From NCBI GenBank assembly GCA_016213325.1, contig JACRAY010000010.1, positions 1 to 64,000 of the forward strand: a DNA stretch of 64,000 nucleotides. Reading direction: 5' to 3'. Under the pieces are notes generated by a model. The model ran no database searches and was not told where the DNA came from. It saw only the letters and a list, made by a program, of their open reading frames with translations. Position 1 is the stretch's first letter. Each line of letters opens with the position of its first letter. Source of the stretch: Burkholderiales bacterium. GTDB taxonomy: Bacteria > Pseudomonadota > Gammaproteobacteria > Burkholderiales > Burkholderiaceae_C. Below, piece by piece: positions 10,563 to 18,513 of the stretch. A program made the position numbers and the translations under genes.

Positions 10563-11756
10563 ATGAAACTCAACGACCTGCAGCAGGCTTCCTGGACCCT
10601 GGCGCGCCGTGCCGAGCGGATGAACCCTTCCGTGATCCGCGAGATCCTGAAGGTCACGGAACGCCCGGGCATCATCAGCTTCGCCGGCGGCCTGCCGGCG
10701 CCCCGGACCTTTCCCGTCGCCGAGTTCGCCGACGCCTGCGCGCGCGTGCTGCGCGACGATGGCCGGGCTGCGCTGCAGTACTCCGCGAGCGAAGGCTACG
10801 CGCCCTTGCGTGAAGCCGTGGCCGACATGTTGCCGTGGAACGTGGATCCGGCGCACGTGCTGATCACCACCGGCTCGCAGCAGGGGCTGGACCTGGTGGC
10901 CAAGGTGCTGGTCGACGCGGGCAGCCGCGTCCTGGTCGAGACGCCCACTTACCTCGGCGCGTTGCAGGCCTTCACGCCGATGGAGCCCGAGATCGCGGGC
11001 GTCGCGAGCGATGCCGAAGGGCCGGATACGCAGGACCTGGCCCGCAAGGCCACCGGTGCGCGCTTCTTCTACGTGCTGCCGAACTTCCAGAACCCGACGG
11101 GCCGCATGATCTCCGAAGCGCGCCGCGCCGAACTCTCGACGCGTGCGGCCAGCCTCGGCCTGCCCATCGTCGAGGACAACCCGTACGGCGACCTGTGGTT
11201 CGACCAGCCGCCGCCGCTGGCGATCACCGCGCGCAACCCCGAAGGCTGCATCTACCTCGGCTCGTTCTCCAAGGTGCTGGCGCCCGGCCTGCGCCTGGGC
11301 TACGTGGTCGCACCGGCCGGCATCGCGCCGAAGCTGCTGCAGGCCAAGCAGGCGGCCGACCTGCACACCCCCACCTTCAACCAGCGCATCGTGGCTGAAG
11401 TCATCAAGGACGGCTTCCTCGAGCGCCACGTGCCGACCATCCGCGCGCTGTACAAGTCGCAGCGCGATGCCATGCTGGCTGCACTGGAGCGCGAGATGGG
11501 CGGCCTCGACGTGACATGGAACCGGCCGGACGGCGGCATGTTCCTGTGGGCCCGGCTGCCCGCGGGCCTGTCCGCCGCCGGGCTGCTGCCCCAGGCAGTG
11601 AATCGCGGCGTGGCCTTCGTGCCCGGCGCGGCTTTCTATGCCGATGAGGCCGACCCGCGCACGCTGCGCCTGTCGTTCGTGACGGCGAGCGTTCAGCAGA
11701 TCGACACCGGCATCGCGGCGCTGGCCGCCGCCGTGCGCGAAGCGCTGGGAAGCTAG
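10563..11756 (+). CDS. PLP-dependent class I aminotransferase (2-aminoadipate/aromatic type)
   Basis: 397-aa fold-type I aminotransferase of the MocR-like/LysN subgroup without an HTH domain. Visible are SFAGGLPAPRTFP at the N-terminus, NFQNPTGR (substrate/PLP site), the PLP aspartate segment VEDNPYGDLWF, and the Schiff-base lysine in GSFSKVLAPGLRLGY near residue 237. It probably transaminates an alpha-amino acid with a broad or long side chain. It lies third in the exporter/dehydratase operon, and its aminotransferase fold resembles the regulator's effector domain. The amino donor is not predictable from sequence alone. Confidence 0.9.
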   Translation: MKLNDLQQASWTLARRAERMNPSVIREILKVTERPGIISFAGGLPAPRTFPVAEFADACARVLRDDGRAALQYSASEGYAPLREAVADMLPWNVDPAHVLITTGSQQGLDLVAKVLVDAGSRVLVETPTYLGALQAFTPMEPEIAGVASDAEGPDTQDLARKATGARFFYVLPNFQNPTGRMISEARRAELSTRAASLGLPIVEDNPYGDLWFDQPPPLAITARNPEGCIYLGSFSKVLAPGLRLGYVVAPAGIAPKLLQAKQAADLHTPTFNQRIVAEVIKDGFLERHVPTIRALYKSQRDAMLAALEREMGGLDVTWNRPDGGMFLWARLPAGLSAAGLLPQAVNRGVAFVPGAAFYADEADPRTLRLSFVTASVQQIDTGIAALAAAVREALGS

Positions 11757-11758
11757 CC

Positions 11759-12373
11759 GTGCTGCGCATCTGGGGCCGGCTCTCGTCGATCAACGTGCGC
11801 AAGGTCGTCTTCGCTGCGCAGTTGCTGGGGCTCGAGTTCGAGCGCATCGACGCAGGCGCCGGCTTCGGCGTGGTGCAGACGCCGGACTACCGGGCCAAGA
11901 ACCCCAACTCGCTGGTGCCCTTGCTGGAAGACGGCGGCTTTGCGCTTTGGGAGTCCAACGTGATCGTGCGCTACCTGTGCGCGAAACACGGCCGGCTGTA
12001 CCCGCAGGGCCTGCGCGAGCGATTCGACGCCGAGCGCTGGATGGACTGGCAGCAGACCACGCTGAACCCGGCGGGGCGCGATGCGTTCATCCAGTTGATC
12101 CGCGTCGCAGCCGGCGGGCGAAGCAAGGAGAAGGTCGCCACCTCTGTCGCCGCGACCGAACCCCTGCTCGACATGCTCGACGCCCACCTGTCGCGCCAGC
12201 CTTTCATGGCGGGCGAGCAGTTCACCATGGCCGACATCCCCGTGGCCTGCGAGATCCATCGCTGGGCCGGCCTGCCGCTGGAACATCGTGCGCGGCCGCA
12301 CCTGGATCGCTGGTACACAGGCCTCCTGCAACTTCCCGCCGCTCGCGGGGCCCTGGACGTCCCCCTCTCATGA
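11759..12373 (+). CDS. Glutathione S-transferase family protein
   Basis: 204-aa cytosolic GST-like protein. It has an N-terminal thioredoxin fold (LRIWGRLSSINVRKVVFAAQLLGL, with a Ser-rich loop where the catalytic residue normally lies). A NSLVPLLEDGGFALWESNVIVRYL block supplies the cis-Pro and the glutathione gamma-glutamyl contact (ES). An all-helical C-terminal domain includes FTMADIPVACEIHRW. Start is GTG at 11759, two bases after the aminotransferase stop. Its TGA overlaps the following ATG by 4 bp, so it is translationally linked to the PhzF-like gene. It may conjugate or isomerise an electrophilic intermediate; this is inference. Confidence 0.88.
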   Translation: MLRIWGRLSSINVRKVVFAAQLLGLEFERIDAGAGFGVVQTPDYRAKNPNSLVPLLEDGGFALWESNVIVRYLCAKHGRLYPQGLRERFDAERWMDWQQTTLNPAGRDAFIQLIRVAAGGRSKEKVATSVAATEPLLDMLDAHLSRQPFMAGEQFTMADIPVACEIHRWAGLPLEHRARPHLDRWYTGLLQLPAARGALDVPLS

Positions 12374-13263
12374 AGCAACGCCCCTTCAAGCAAGTCGATG
12401 TGTTCACCGCGGCCCCCTACCTCGGCAACCCGCTGGCCGTGGTGCTCGACGGCAGCGGCCTCTCCGCCGGGGAGATGCAGCACTTCACCAACTGGACCAA
12501 CCTGTCCGAGGCCACCTTCCTGTTGCCGCCGACGCAGCCGGGAGCCGACTACCGCGTGCGCATCTTCTGTCCCGGCCGCGAGCTTCCGTTCGCGGGCCAT
12601 CCCACGCTGGGCAGTTGCCACGCGTGGCTGCAGGCCGGTGGCCGGCCCCAGGGTGACTACGTGGTGCAGGAGTGCGGCGTGGGGCTGGTCAGGTTGAAGC
12701 GTGGGGGTGATCGCCTGGCTTTCGCGGCGCCGCCGCTGCGCAAGGGCGGCCCGCTGGCAGAAGAGGACGTGGCGCTGATCGCCCGCGGGCTGGGCATCGC
12801 ACGCAGCGACATCGTCGCGCACGCATGGTGCGACAACGGTCCCAACTGGCGCGGCGTCATGCTGGGGTCTGCCGAGCAAGTGCTAGCCCTCCGACCCGAC
12901 GCGGCCATCCTCGCCGGCCTCGACATCGGTGTGGTCGGTCCGCGCGGCAAAGTCGGCGTTGTAGCGGCGCACGCGAGAACATCGAGCGCCGGCTCAAACG
13001 CCGGCGCGAATCACGAGTGCGCGTTCGAGGTCCGCGCCTTCTTCCCCGGCAACAACGGCATGGTCGAAGACCCGGTGACCGGCAGCCTCAACGCTGCGCT
13101 GGCGCAATGGCTGATTGGCGCTGGCATCGCGCCGCAGAGCTACATCGCGAGCCAGGGCACCGCACTGGGCCGCGCCGGCCGCGTCCATGTGCAGCGCGAC
13201 GGTGACGACACCTGGATCGGTGGTGCCTCGGTCACTTGCGTGGACGGGAGCGTCCTGCTGTGA
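12370..13263 (+). CDS. PhzF family isomerase/epimerase-like protein
   Basis: 297-aa protein of the PhzF (diaminopimelate epimerase fold) family. The N-terminal QVDVFTAAPYLGNPLAVVLDG matches the family, NLSEATF holds the active-site glutamate (E47), and PGRELPFAGHPTLG and DPVTGSLNAALAQWL are typical motifs. PhzF catalyses a proton shift in phenazine synthesis, but most family members have no known substrate. ATG at 12370 within the GST stop (ATGA); the track start at 11947 belongs to a shadow. The stop overlaps the next GTG (GTGA). No phenazine genes are nearby. Confidence 0.9.
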   Translation: MKQRPFKQVDVFTAAPYLGNPLAVVLDGSGLSAGEMQHFTNWTNLSEATFLLPPTQPGADYRVRIFCPGRELPFAGHPTLGSCHAWLQAGGRPQGDYVVQECGVGLVRLKRGGDRLAFAAPPLRKGGPLAEEDVALIARGLGIARSDIVAHAWCDNGPNWRGVMLGSAEQVLALRPDAAILAGLDIGVVGPRGKVGVVAAHARTSSAGSNAGANHECAFEVRAFFPGNNGMVEDPVTGSLNAALAQWLIGAGIAPQSYIASQGTALGRAGRVHVQRDGDDTWIGGASVTCVDGSVLL

Positions 13264-13949
13264 CGGCTGCCCGCGTCGACCATCTCGTGGTGCTGGCAGC
13301 AGGCCTGGCCGAAGGCGTGCGCTGGTGCGAAGCGACGCTGGGCGTGGCGCCCGGCCCGGGCGGCGAGCACCCGCTGATGGGCACCCACAACCGGCTGGCC
13401 CGGGTGGCGACGGTCGACTACCCGCGGGCCTACCTGGAAGTCATCGCCGTCAATCCGCAGGCCGACGCTTCGCAGCGCCGCGCCGGCTCGCGCTGGTTCG
13501 ACATGGACGATGAAACGGTCGCGGCGGCCGTCGCCTTGCAGGGACCACGCCTCACCCACTTCGTCGCCGTGGTGCCCGACCTCGACGCGGCGCTGGCCGC
13601 CTGGCGGCGCCAGGGTATAGACCGCGGCGAGGCGTTGCAGGCCTCGCGCATGACGCCGCGCGGCTTGCTGCAGTGGCGCATCTCGGTGCGCCCCGACGGC
13701 CAGCGCCTGTTCGACGGCTGCCTGCCGACGCTGATCGAGTGGGGTGACACCCATCCGGCCGGCGCGATGGCGGATGCCGGCGTCTCCTTGCAGTCGCTGG
13801 CCATCACCCACCCGCGCGCCGCGGAACTGCGGCGCGCGTTCAACGCCATCGACCTGCAGGGCGTGACGGTCGCCGAAGGCGCGCCCAACCTCTGCGCCAC
13901 CCTGCTAGCCCCGGCCGGCCGGGTGCGGCTGGAATCGAAAGGACTGTGA
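13260..13949 (+). CDS. VOC-superfamily (glyoxalase-like domain) protein
   Basis: 229-aa protein starting ARVDHLVVLAAGLAEGVRWCE, the usual opening of a glyoxalase-like (PF13468-type) domain with a His metal-ligand candidate, followed by a second beta-alpha-beta module from about residue 95. The GTG start at 13260 overlaps the PhzF stop; the track's 13236 ATG is inside the upstream gene. VOC proteins bind a divalent metal and act as isomerases, dioxygenases, lyases or resistance proteins. The function here is not determined. It is embedded in the operon with 4-bp overlap upstream and immediate contact downstream. Confidence 0.82.
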   Translation: MTAARVDHLVVLAAGLAEGVRWCEATLGVAPGPGGEHPLMGTHNRLARVATVDYPRAYLEVIAVNPQADASQRRAGSRWFDMDDETVAAAVALQGPRLTHFVAVVPDLDAALAAWRRQGIDRGEALQASRMTPRGLLQWRISVRPDGQRLFDGCLPTLIEWGDTHPAGAMADAGVSLQSLAITHPRAAELRRAFNAIDLQGVTVAEGAPNLCATLLAPAGRVRLESKGL

Positions 13950-14917
13950 TGCGATTCGAACGTGATGAAGTGCTGGCGGCGCGCGAGGCGATGCGCTCGT
14001 TCGTCCCCCCGACCCCCCAGTACGCCTGGCCGCTGCTGCGCGAGCGGCTCGGCACCTGGGTGTGGGTAAAGCACGAGAATCACACGCCGGCCGGCGCCTT
14101 CAAGGTGCGCGGCGGCATGACGTACTTCGATGCGCTGGCGCGCGAGCAGCCGGGCGTTCGCGGCGTGATCTCGGCCACGCGCGGCAACCACGGCCAGTCG
14201 GTAGGCTGGGGCGCCCGCAGGTACGGGCTGGCCGCCACCATCGTGGTGCCGCACGGCAACTCGGTGGAGAAGAACAACGCCATGCGTGCGCTCGGCGTGG
14301 CGCTGGTCGAGCACGGCGACGATTTCCAGGCGGCTCGTGAACACGCCACGGGGCTCGCGACGGAGCGCGGACTGCACATGGTGCCGTCGTTCCACCGCAA
14401 CCTGGTGAAGGGCGTGATGACCTACTGGGTGGAGTTCTTCGAAAGCTTTGCGCGCGGCGAGGAACCGGCCGCCGTGTTCGTGCCCATCGGCCAGGGCTCG
14501 GGCTTCTGCGCGGCGGCGGCAGCCCGCGCGCATACCGGCGCGCGCTGCGCCCTGGTGGGCGTGGTGTCGGCGCACGCGACCAGCTACCTCGACTCCTACC
14601 GCGCCGGCCATGTGGTCGAGGCGCCGGTCACGACGCAGCTGGCCGACGGCATGGCCTGCCGGCTGGCGGACGACGAAGCGCTGCAGATCGTGCTGCGCGA
14701 AGCCGAGGACGTGGTGGCCGTGACGGACGACGAGGTGGCCAATGCCATGCGTATCCTGTTTGCCGATACGCACAACGTGGCCGAGGGCGCGGGCGCGGCC
14801 GGGCTGGCCGCGGCGATCCGGCTCAAGGACCGTTGGGCTGGGCAGGCCGTGGGGGTCGCGCTGACGGGCGGCAACGTCGACAGCGACGTGTTCGCGCGAG
14901 TGCTCGCCGGCAGTTAG
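13949..14917 (+). CDS. Threonine/serine dehydratase-like PLP enzyme (fold type II)
   Basis: 322-aa enzyme of the tryptophan-synthase-beta fold. The PLP lysine is in GAFKVRGG (K52), the substrate loop is TRGNHGQSVGWGAR, and the phosphate loop GQGSG follows. There is no C-terminal ACT domain, so it is the short catabolic form, resembling threonine ammonia-lyase or hydroxy-amino-acid dehydratases. The ATG at 13949 overlaps the VOC stop by one base; GTG at 13946 is an in-frame alternative. It ends the operon. Its stop overlaps the convergent DUF6496 gene by 4 bp. Likely role: alpha,beta-elimination of a hydroxy-amino acid to a 2-keto acid. Confidence 0.88.
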   Translation: MRFERDEVLAAREAMRSFVPPTPQYAWPLLRERLGTWVWVKHENHTPAGAFKVRGGMTYFDALAREQPGVRGVISATRGNHGQSVGWGARRYGLAATIVVPHGNSVEKNNAMRALGVALVEHGDDFQAAREHATGLATERGLHMVPSFHRNLVKGVMTYWVEFFESFARGEEPAAVFVPIGQGSGFCAAAAARAHTGARCALVGVVSAHATSYLDSYRAGHVVEAPVTTQLADGMACRLADDEALQIVLREAEDVVAVTDDEVANAMRILFADTHNVAEGAGAAGLAAAIRLKDRWAGQAVGVALTGGNVDSDVFARVLAGS

Positions 14918-15105
14918 TCCTTCTTGCCGGACTTCTTCTTGGCCGGCACCTTGCCGCCTTCCTTGCGGGCTTCCGACAGGCCGATCGCCACGGCCTGGGC
15001 GCGGCTCTTCACCTTGCGGCCCGAACCGCTCTTCAGTTCGCCGCGCTTGTACTCGTGCATGGTCTTCTCGACCTTGTCCTGGGCCTTCTTGCCATATCGC
15101 GCCAT
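14914..15105 (-). CDS. DUF6496 domain small basic protein
   Basis: 63-aa Lys/Arg-rich protein. MARYGKKAQDKVEKTMHEYKRGELKSGSGRKVKSRAQAVAIGLSEARK matches the small DUF6496 proteins as I know them. The C-terminus is a lysine-rich tail (PAKKKSGKKD). There is no signal or membrane segment. The composition suggests nucleic-acid binding, but the function is unknown. A GGAGG-type site (AAAGGAGGCATCC) precedes the ATG. Convergent with, and overlapping by 4 bp, the dehydratase gene. Confidence 0.85.
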   Translation of the reverse strand: MARYGKKAQDKVEKTMHEYKRGELKSGSGRKVKSRAQAVAIGLSEARKEGGKVPAKKKSGKKD

Positions 15106-15230
15106 GGATGCCTCCTTTGCAATACTTGCCCATTGGACGATTCGGGCGCCGGGCGGCTTGCAGGACAGCGTCCATTGCGCCTGTCGTCACCGTTGCAGCT
15201 CTTCTGGCCCTTCGTTGACAGAATGCGGCC

Positions 15231-15902
15231 ATGGGAACCCTTTACCTCGTGCGCCACGGCCAGGCCTCCTTCGGCGAGGCCGACTACGACCAGCTGAGCG
15301 ATCTCGGCCGGCGGCAGAGCGTGCGCCTGGGCGAATATTTCGCAGGGCGCGAGATGCGCTTCGACGCGCTGGTCGCCGGGACGCTGCGGCGCCACAAGCA
15401 GACCCTGGCGGGCATCCTCGAGGGCATGAACCATGCAGGCGAGCACCTGTCATGGGACGGCCTGAACGAGTACGACAGCGAAGCGGTGATCGCCACCGTG
15501 CACCCGCACAAGCTGGAAAAACCGACCACGCCCGAGATGTACCGGCACCACTTCCGGTTGCTGCGCGACGGCCTGGCCCGCTGGATGGCCGGCGACGCGG
15601 CGCCCGTCGGCATGCCCAGCTACCAGGAGTTCGTCGCCGGCGTGGCCGGTGCGCTCGACCACGTCAAGGCCAACCACTATGGCCAGAGCGTGCTGATGGT
15701 CACCAGCGGCGGGCCGATTGCCACCGCGGTGGGGCATGTGCTGGGCACCGCGCCCGAGACGACGATCGACCTGAACCTGCGCATCCGCAACACGTCGATC
15801 ACCGAGTTCGCCTTCACGCCCAAGCGCCACATGCTGGTCGGCTTCAACGCGCTGCCGCACCTGGATGCCCGCGAGTATCGGGACTGGGTGACCTACGCCT
15901 AA
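15231..15902 (+). CDS. Histidine phosphatase superfamily protein lacking second catalytic His
   Basis: 223-aa phosphoglycerate-mutase-like protein. The phospho-accepting motif is present at the N-terminus (LYLVRHGQASFG), as is the downstream arginine region (LRRHKQT). At the C-terminus, where active members carry the second catalytic histidine in V-x-H-G-G, this protein reads VTSGGPIATAVG, so that histidine is replaced by Ser/Gly. It may be a weak phosphatase, use another base, or act as a binding protein. The gene stands alone, with the thioredoxin-like gene 9 bp downstream. Confidence 0.85.
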   Translation: MGTLYLVRHGQASFGEADYDQLSDLGRRQSVRLGEYFAGREMRFDALVAGTLRRHKQTLAGILEGMNHAGEHLSWDGLNEYDSEAVIATVHPHKLEKPTTPEMYRHHFRLLRDGLARWMAGDAAPVGMPSYQEFVAGVAGALDHVKANHYGQSVLMVTSGGPIATAVGHVLGTAPETTIDLNLRIRNTSITEFAFTPKRHMLVGFNALPHLDAREYRDWVTYA

Positions 15903-15911
15903 ACTGCGGGC

Positions 15912-16280
15912 GTGAATGACGACGCCCCTGAACGCCCCGCCGCGTGGCACGTGGTCTGCCTGTGCGCCGCCTGGTGCGGCGTGTGCCGCGACTGGCTGCC
16001 CGTGCTGCGCCAGGCGGCCGCGGCGCACCCGCAGTGGCAGGTTGCCTGGATCGACGTCGAGGACCACGACGAAGCCATGGGCGACGTGGATGTGGAGACC
16101 TTTCCCACCATGCTGGTGGCGCGGGGCGACGAGCCGCTGTTCCTCGGCCCGATCCCCCCGTCGGCCGTGCAACTCGAACGGCTGGTCGAGCGCCTGCAGG
16201 CTTCCGGCGGCGCCGTGCCGGGCGAAGCGCGGGACTTGCTGCAACGCCTGAAGCCCGTGCTGGATGCCGGGCGCGTGTAA
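15912..16280 (+). CDS. Thioredoxin-like protein (CGVC motif)
   Basis: 122-aa single thioredoxin fold without a signal peptide. It has the redox motif AAWCGVCRDW (CxxC, with Val-Cys instead of the Pro-Cys of thioredoxin), an aspartate-rich central strand (VAWIDVEDHDEA) and the cis-proline FPTML. GTG start at 15912, nine bases after the phosphatase-like gene, so probably cotranscribed. It is likely a cytoplasmic disulfide reductase or a sensor; the partner is unknown. Confidence 0.85.
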   Translation: MNDDAPERPAAWHVVCLCAAWCGVCRDWLPVLRQAAAAHPQWQVAWIDVEDHDEAMGDVDVETFPTMLVARGDEPLFLGPIPPSAVQLERLVERLQASGGAVPGEARDLLQRLKPVLDAGRV

Positions 16281-16421
16281 CGACGCAGGGCAGAGTCCTA
16301 CATTCCTCCTCATCGACGCCTGACGGGCGCCACGGCTGCGCCAACGCTCAATGGGGCTTATGGCCGCCCGAGCGCCGGCCATGACATTCCAACCCGCTTA
16401 TCGTTTCGAAGGAGTACCAAC

Positions 16422-16709
16422 ATGGCTTCCAACAACCCTGGCAACCCCAGCGGCAAAAGCAACCGCGGCTTTGCCTCGATGGACCCGCAGCGCCAGCGCG
16501 AAATCGCCAGCGAAGGCGGCCGCGCCGCCCACGAGAAGGGCACCGCCCATGAGTTCACCTCGGAAGAAGCGCGCGAGGCCGGCCGCAAGGGTGGCCAGGC
16601 CCGCAGCCAGAAGCGCAGCCAGCAGATCGGGGGCAGCAACATCGCGGGCAACGACAGCAGTTCCGGCAAGAGCAACTCGGGCGACCTGGGCAGCTCGAGC
16701 GCCTTGTAA
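16422..16709 (+). CDS. KGG-repeat stress-induced protein
   Basis: 95-aa hydrophilic Gly/Ser-rich protein with the KGG-type repeats MDPQRQREIASEGGRAAHEKG and TSEEAREAGRKGGQARSQKR. These repeats resemble E. coli YciG and plant LEA-like stress proteins. The second half is a low-complexity SSGKSNSGD tail. Such proteins are induced in stationary phase or desiccation, and YciG affects motility. A GAAGGAG site precedes the ATG and a strong intrinsic terminator follows 26 bp after the stop, so it is a single-gene unit. Confidence 0.88.
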   Translation: MASNNPGNPSGKSNRGFASMDPQRQREIASEGGRAAHEKGTAHEFTSEEAREAGRKGGQARSQKRSQQIGGSNIAGNDSSSGKSNSGDLGSSSAL

Positions 16710-16735
16710 CAGCCGCTACCTGCCGGCGAAAAGGG

Positions 16736-16764
16736 AAAAGGGCGCCTCACGGCGCCCTTTTTTT
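16736..16764 (+). terminator. Rho-independent terminator of KGG gene
   Basis: AAAAGGGCGCC-TCAC-GGCGCCC followed by seven or more T residues: a textbook GC-rich stem with a 4-nt loop and T tract. The A-run on the left may let it also serve the small gene on the other strand. Confidence 0.92.
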
Positions 16765-16783
16765 CGGGTCCGTAACGGGCCGG

Positions 16784-16966
16784 CTACCAGTCTTCGAGCT
16801 GCCACTCGCCGACCTGGCGGACTCGCTGGTCCAGGTCGTCGGGCAGCTCGGCGGCGGCAGCGGCTTTCTTTTCCTCAGCCGCCGGCGGCATGCCCTGCGG
16901 CACCCGGTCGTCTGCCTGCTCCATCCGGAGCGGCATGCGGGGTTCGAAAACAGAAGAAAAACGCAT
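16784..16966 (-). CDS. Hypothetical small acidic protein
   Basis: 60-aa protein, MRFSSVFEPRMPLRMEQ at the N-terminus, an Ala/Lys-rich middle (EEKKAAAAAE) and PDDLDQRVRQVGEWQLEDW at the C-terminus. I do not recognise a family. The start at 16966 is chosen because AGGTGA lies about 6 nt upstream; the track's 16996 start has no such site. There is no signal peptide or membrane segment. It shares an intergenic region with the KGG terminator. GC and codon use match the neighbours, so it is plausibly real. Confidence 0.55.
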   Translation of the reverse strand: MRFSSVFEPRMPLRMEQADDRVPQGMPPAAEEKKAAAAAELPDDLDQRVRQVGEWQLEDW

Positions 16967-17096
16967 TGACGTCACCTGTGCTTGCAGTGTAGGCAAGCTC
17001 AGGTGTCCTGGCTGTGACCAAGCTCACAAGGAAACGCGTTTTTGCGCGCAAAGCAACACTGCCCTGCGCACTACCGTGACATCTGCACGGCAGGGC

Positions 17097-17540
17097 TCAA
17101 TGCGAACGGTCGGGCTCGGCAGGCGTGGAGATCTCGCCGAGCGAACTGGCGACCTCGCCCTCGTCCGTCGGGTCCTTCACCGCGATGTCGCCCAGCGAGA
17201 CGATGCCCACCAGGTGCTCGCCGTCGTCTACCACCGGCATGCGGCGGATCTGCCGCTCGGCCATCTCGGACAACACCTGGTCGACGTCGTCGGTCGGCTT
17301 GACGGCATGGACGCTGCCGCTCATCACATCGGCCAGCCGGGTCGCCCGCATGTCGCAGCCTTGGGCGACGCCACGCACGACGATGTCGCGGTCGGTCACC
17401 ATGCCCACCAGCTTCTCGCCGTCGCACACCGGTATGACGCCGACGTTCAGCTCGTCCATCGCCTGGGCGGCCGCCACCACGGTGTCGTTCGGGGCCATGG
17501 TGCGCACGCCCCGGGTCATCACGTCTGCCACTGTCGTCAT
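17097..17540 (-). CDS. CBS-domain-pair protein
   Basis: 147-aa protein made of two CBS domains (about 5-62 and 70-132), with VADVMTRGVRTMAPNDTV opening the first and LADVMSGSVHAVKPTDDV the second. The pair forms a Bateman module that binds adenine nucleotides; VGMVTDRDIVVRG and VGIVSLGDIAVK are the typical ligand strands. The start at 17540 follows AGGAG by a normal distance. No catalytic domain is attached, so it probably senses energy or redox state for an unknown partner. Standalone gene. Confidence 0.9.
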   Translation of the reverse strand: MTTVADVMTRGVRTMAPNDTVVAAAQAMDELNVGVIPVCDGEKLVGMVTDRDIVVRGVAQGCDMRATRLADVMSGSVHAVKPTDDVDQVLSEMAERQIRRMPVVDDGEHLVGIVSLGDIAVKDPTDEGEVASSLGEISTPAEPDRSH

Positions 17541-17609
17541 TGCATTGCTCCTGTAGTCGCCACCCAATCTAGCGGTGCCCAGGCTTCGCCCGGGTAGGAC
17601 GGCGGCGGG

Positions 17610-18434
17610 TTAGGAGCGGGGGCGGTCGACGACGGTGGCCAACGGCAGGGCCGAGAGCTCCTGCAACAGGCGCGCGAGCTGCCGCCCGGCGGCGTCGAGC
17701 AGCGCCGCCCCCTTCTGCGCGGTGGCGGCGGCGGCGTTGCCGGCTGCGCCCTCGGGGTTGTAGTCCTGCATCTGCCAGCCCAGCTTGGCCGCCCGGCCGT
17801 CGCCCAGCACCGGCCACGCCTTTGCGCGGTCGCGCGAGGTCGAGCCGAAGTCGCGGGCGTGCGCCATGTCCACCGACTGCGGCCGCAGGGCCAGCATCAG
17901 CGAGGTCTCGACCTCGCCCGCATGGACGCCGAAGCGCTGCTCGTCGGCGTCGAACCGGGCGTAGGCGTCGCCCAGCGGCAGGTTCCACCAGCTGCAGCTA
18001 TAGGCGATGAGGCCATGCTGCGTGCGCAGCTCGCGCGCGACGATATCCATCAGGCTCACCTGCCCGCCGTGCGAGTTGAACAGCAGCACCTTTTTCACGC
18101 CGGCGCGCGCCACGCAGGCGCCCAGCTCGACCCAGGTGGCGATGACGGTCGGCGCCGACAGGCTCAGCGTCCCCGCAAAGGCGGTGTGCTCCGGGCTGTA
18201 GCCCACGGCCTGTGTCGGAAGGAACAGCACCGGCAGCTCCGCAGGCAGGTGCGCCAGCGCCGCCGCGACGATGCCGTCGACCAGCACCTGGTCGACCGCC
18301 AGCGGCAGGTGCGGGCCGTGCTGCTCGGTCGCGCCCACCGGCAGCACCGCCACCGCGGTGGCGGGGTCCAGCGCGGCGAAGTCACGGGTCGACAGGTCGG
18401 CCCAGAAGCGCGATGCAAGCGGCATGGCCGCCAT
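17610..18434 (-). CDS. Creatininase family amidohydrolase
   Basis: About 274 aa. Creatininase-fold metal-site motifs are visible: LPVGATEQHGPHLPLAVD (Glu and His ligands), then LLFNSHGGQVSLM and GVHAGEVETSLML. Family members hydrolyse cyclic amides (creatinine) or formamides in cofactor or riboflavin-type pathways. The start is uncertain: 18434 (MAAMPLASRF) and 18425 are both possible, and neither has a clear ribosome site. The gene is divergent from ohrR, and its promoter region contains the OhrR operator pair, so indirect control is possible. Confidence 0.85.
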   Translation of the reverse strand: MAAMPLASRFWADLSTRDFAALDPATAVAVLPVGATEQHGPHLPLAVDQVLVDGIVAAALAHLPAELPVLFLPTQAVGYSPEHTAFAGTLSLSAPTVIATWVELGACVARAGVKKVLLFNSHGGQVSLMDIVARELRTQHGLIAYSCSWWNLPLGDAYARFDADEQRFGVHAGEVETSLMLALRPQSVDMAHARDFGSTSRDRAKAWPVLGDGRAAKLGWQMQDYNPEGAAGNAAAATAQKGAALLDAAGRQLARLLQELSALPLATVVDRPRS

Positions 18435-18470
18435 CTTAGGGGGCTTTGCGGCGATCCGACGAACGGCACC

Positions 18471-18496
18471 CAATTTAATTGCACACAATTTAATTG
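18471..18496. promoter_or_regulatory. ohrR: Double OhrR operator
   Basis: CAATTTAATTG occurs twice (18471-18481 and 18486-18496), 15 bp apart, within a larger palindrome CCCAATT...AATTGGG. The sequence resembles known OhrR boxes (CAATT-AATTG). The second copy lies between a possible -35 (TTGCAC, 18479-18484) and -10 (TACATT, 18502-18507, spacer 17), so binding should block ohrR transcription. Confidence 0.75.
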
Positions 18497-18513
18497 GGTG
18501 CTACATTAATGCC

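Noticed and set aside
12370-13263. Phenazine biosynthesis cluster suggested by the PhzF-like gene
   Set aside because: None of the other phz genes is present; PhzF-like proteins are widespread with other or unknown roles.
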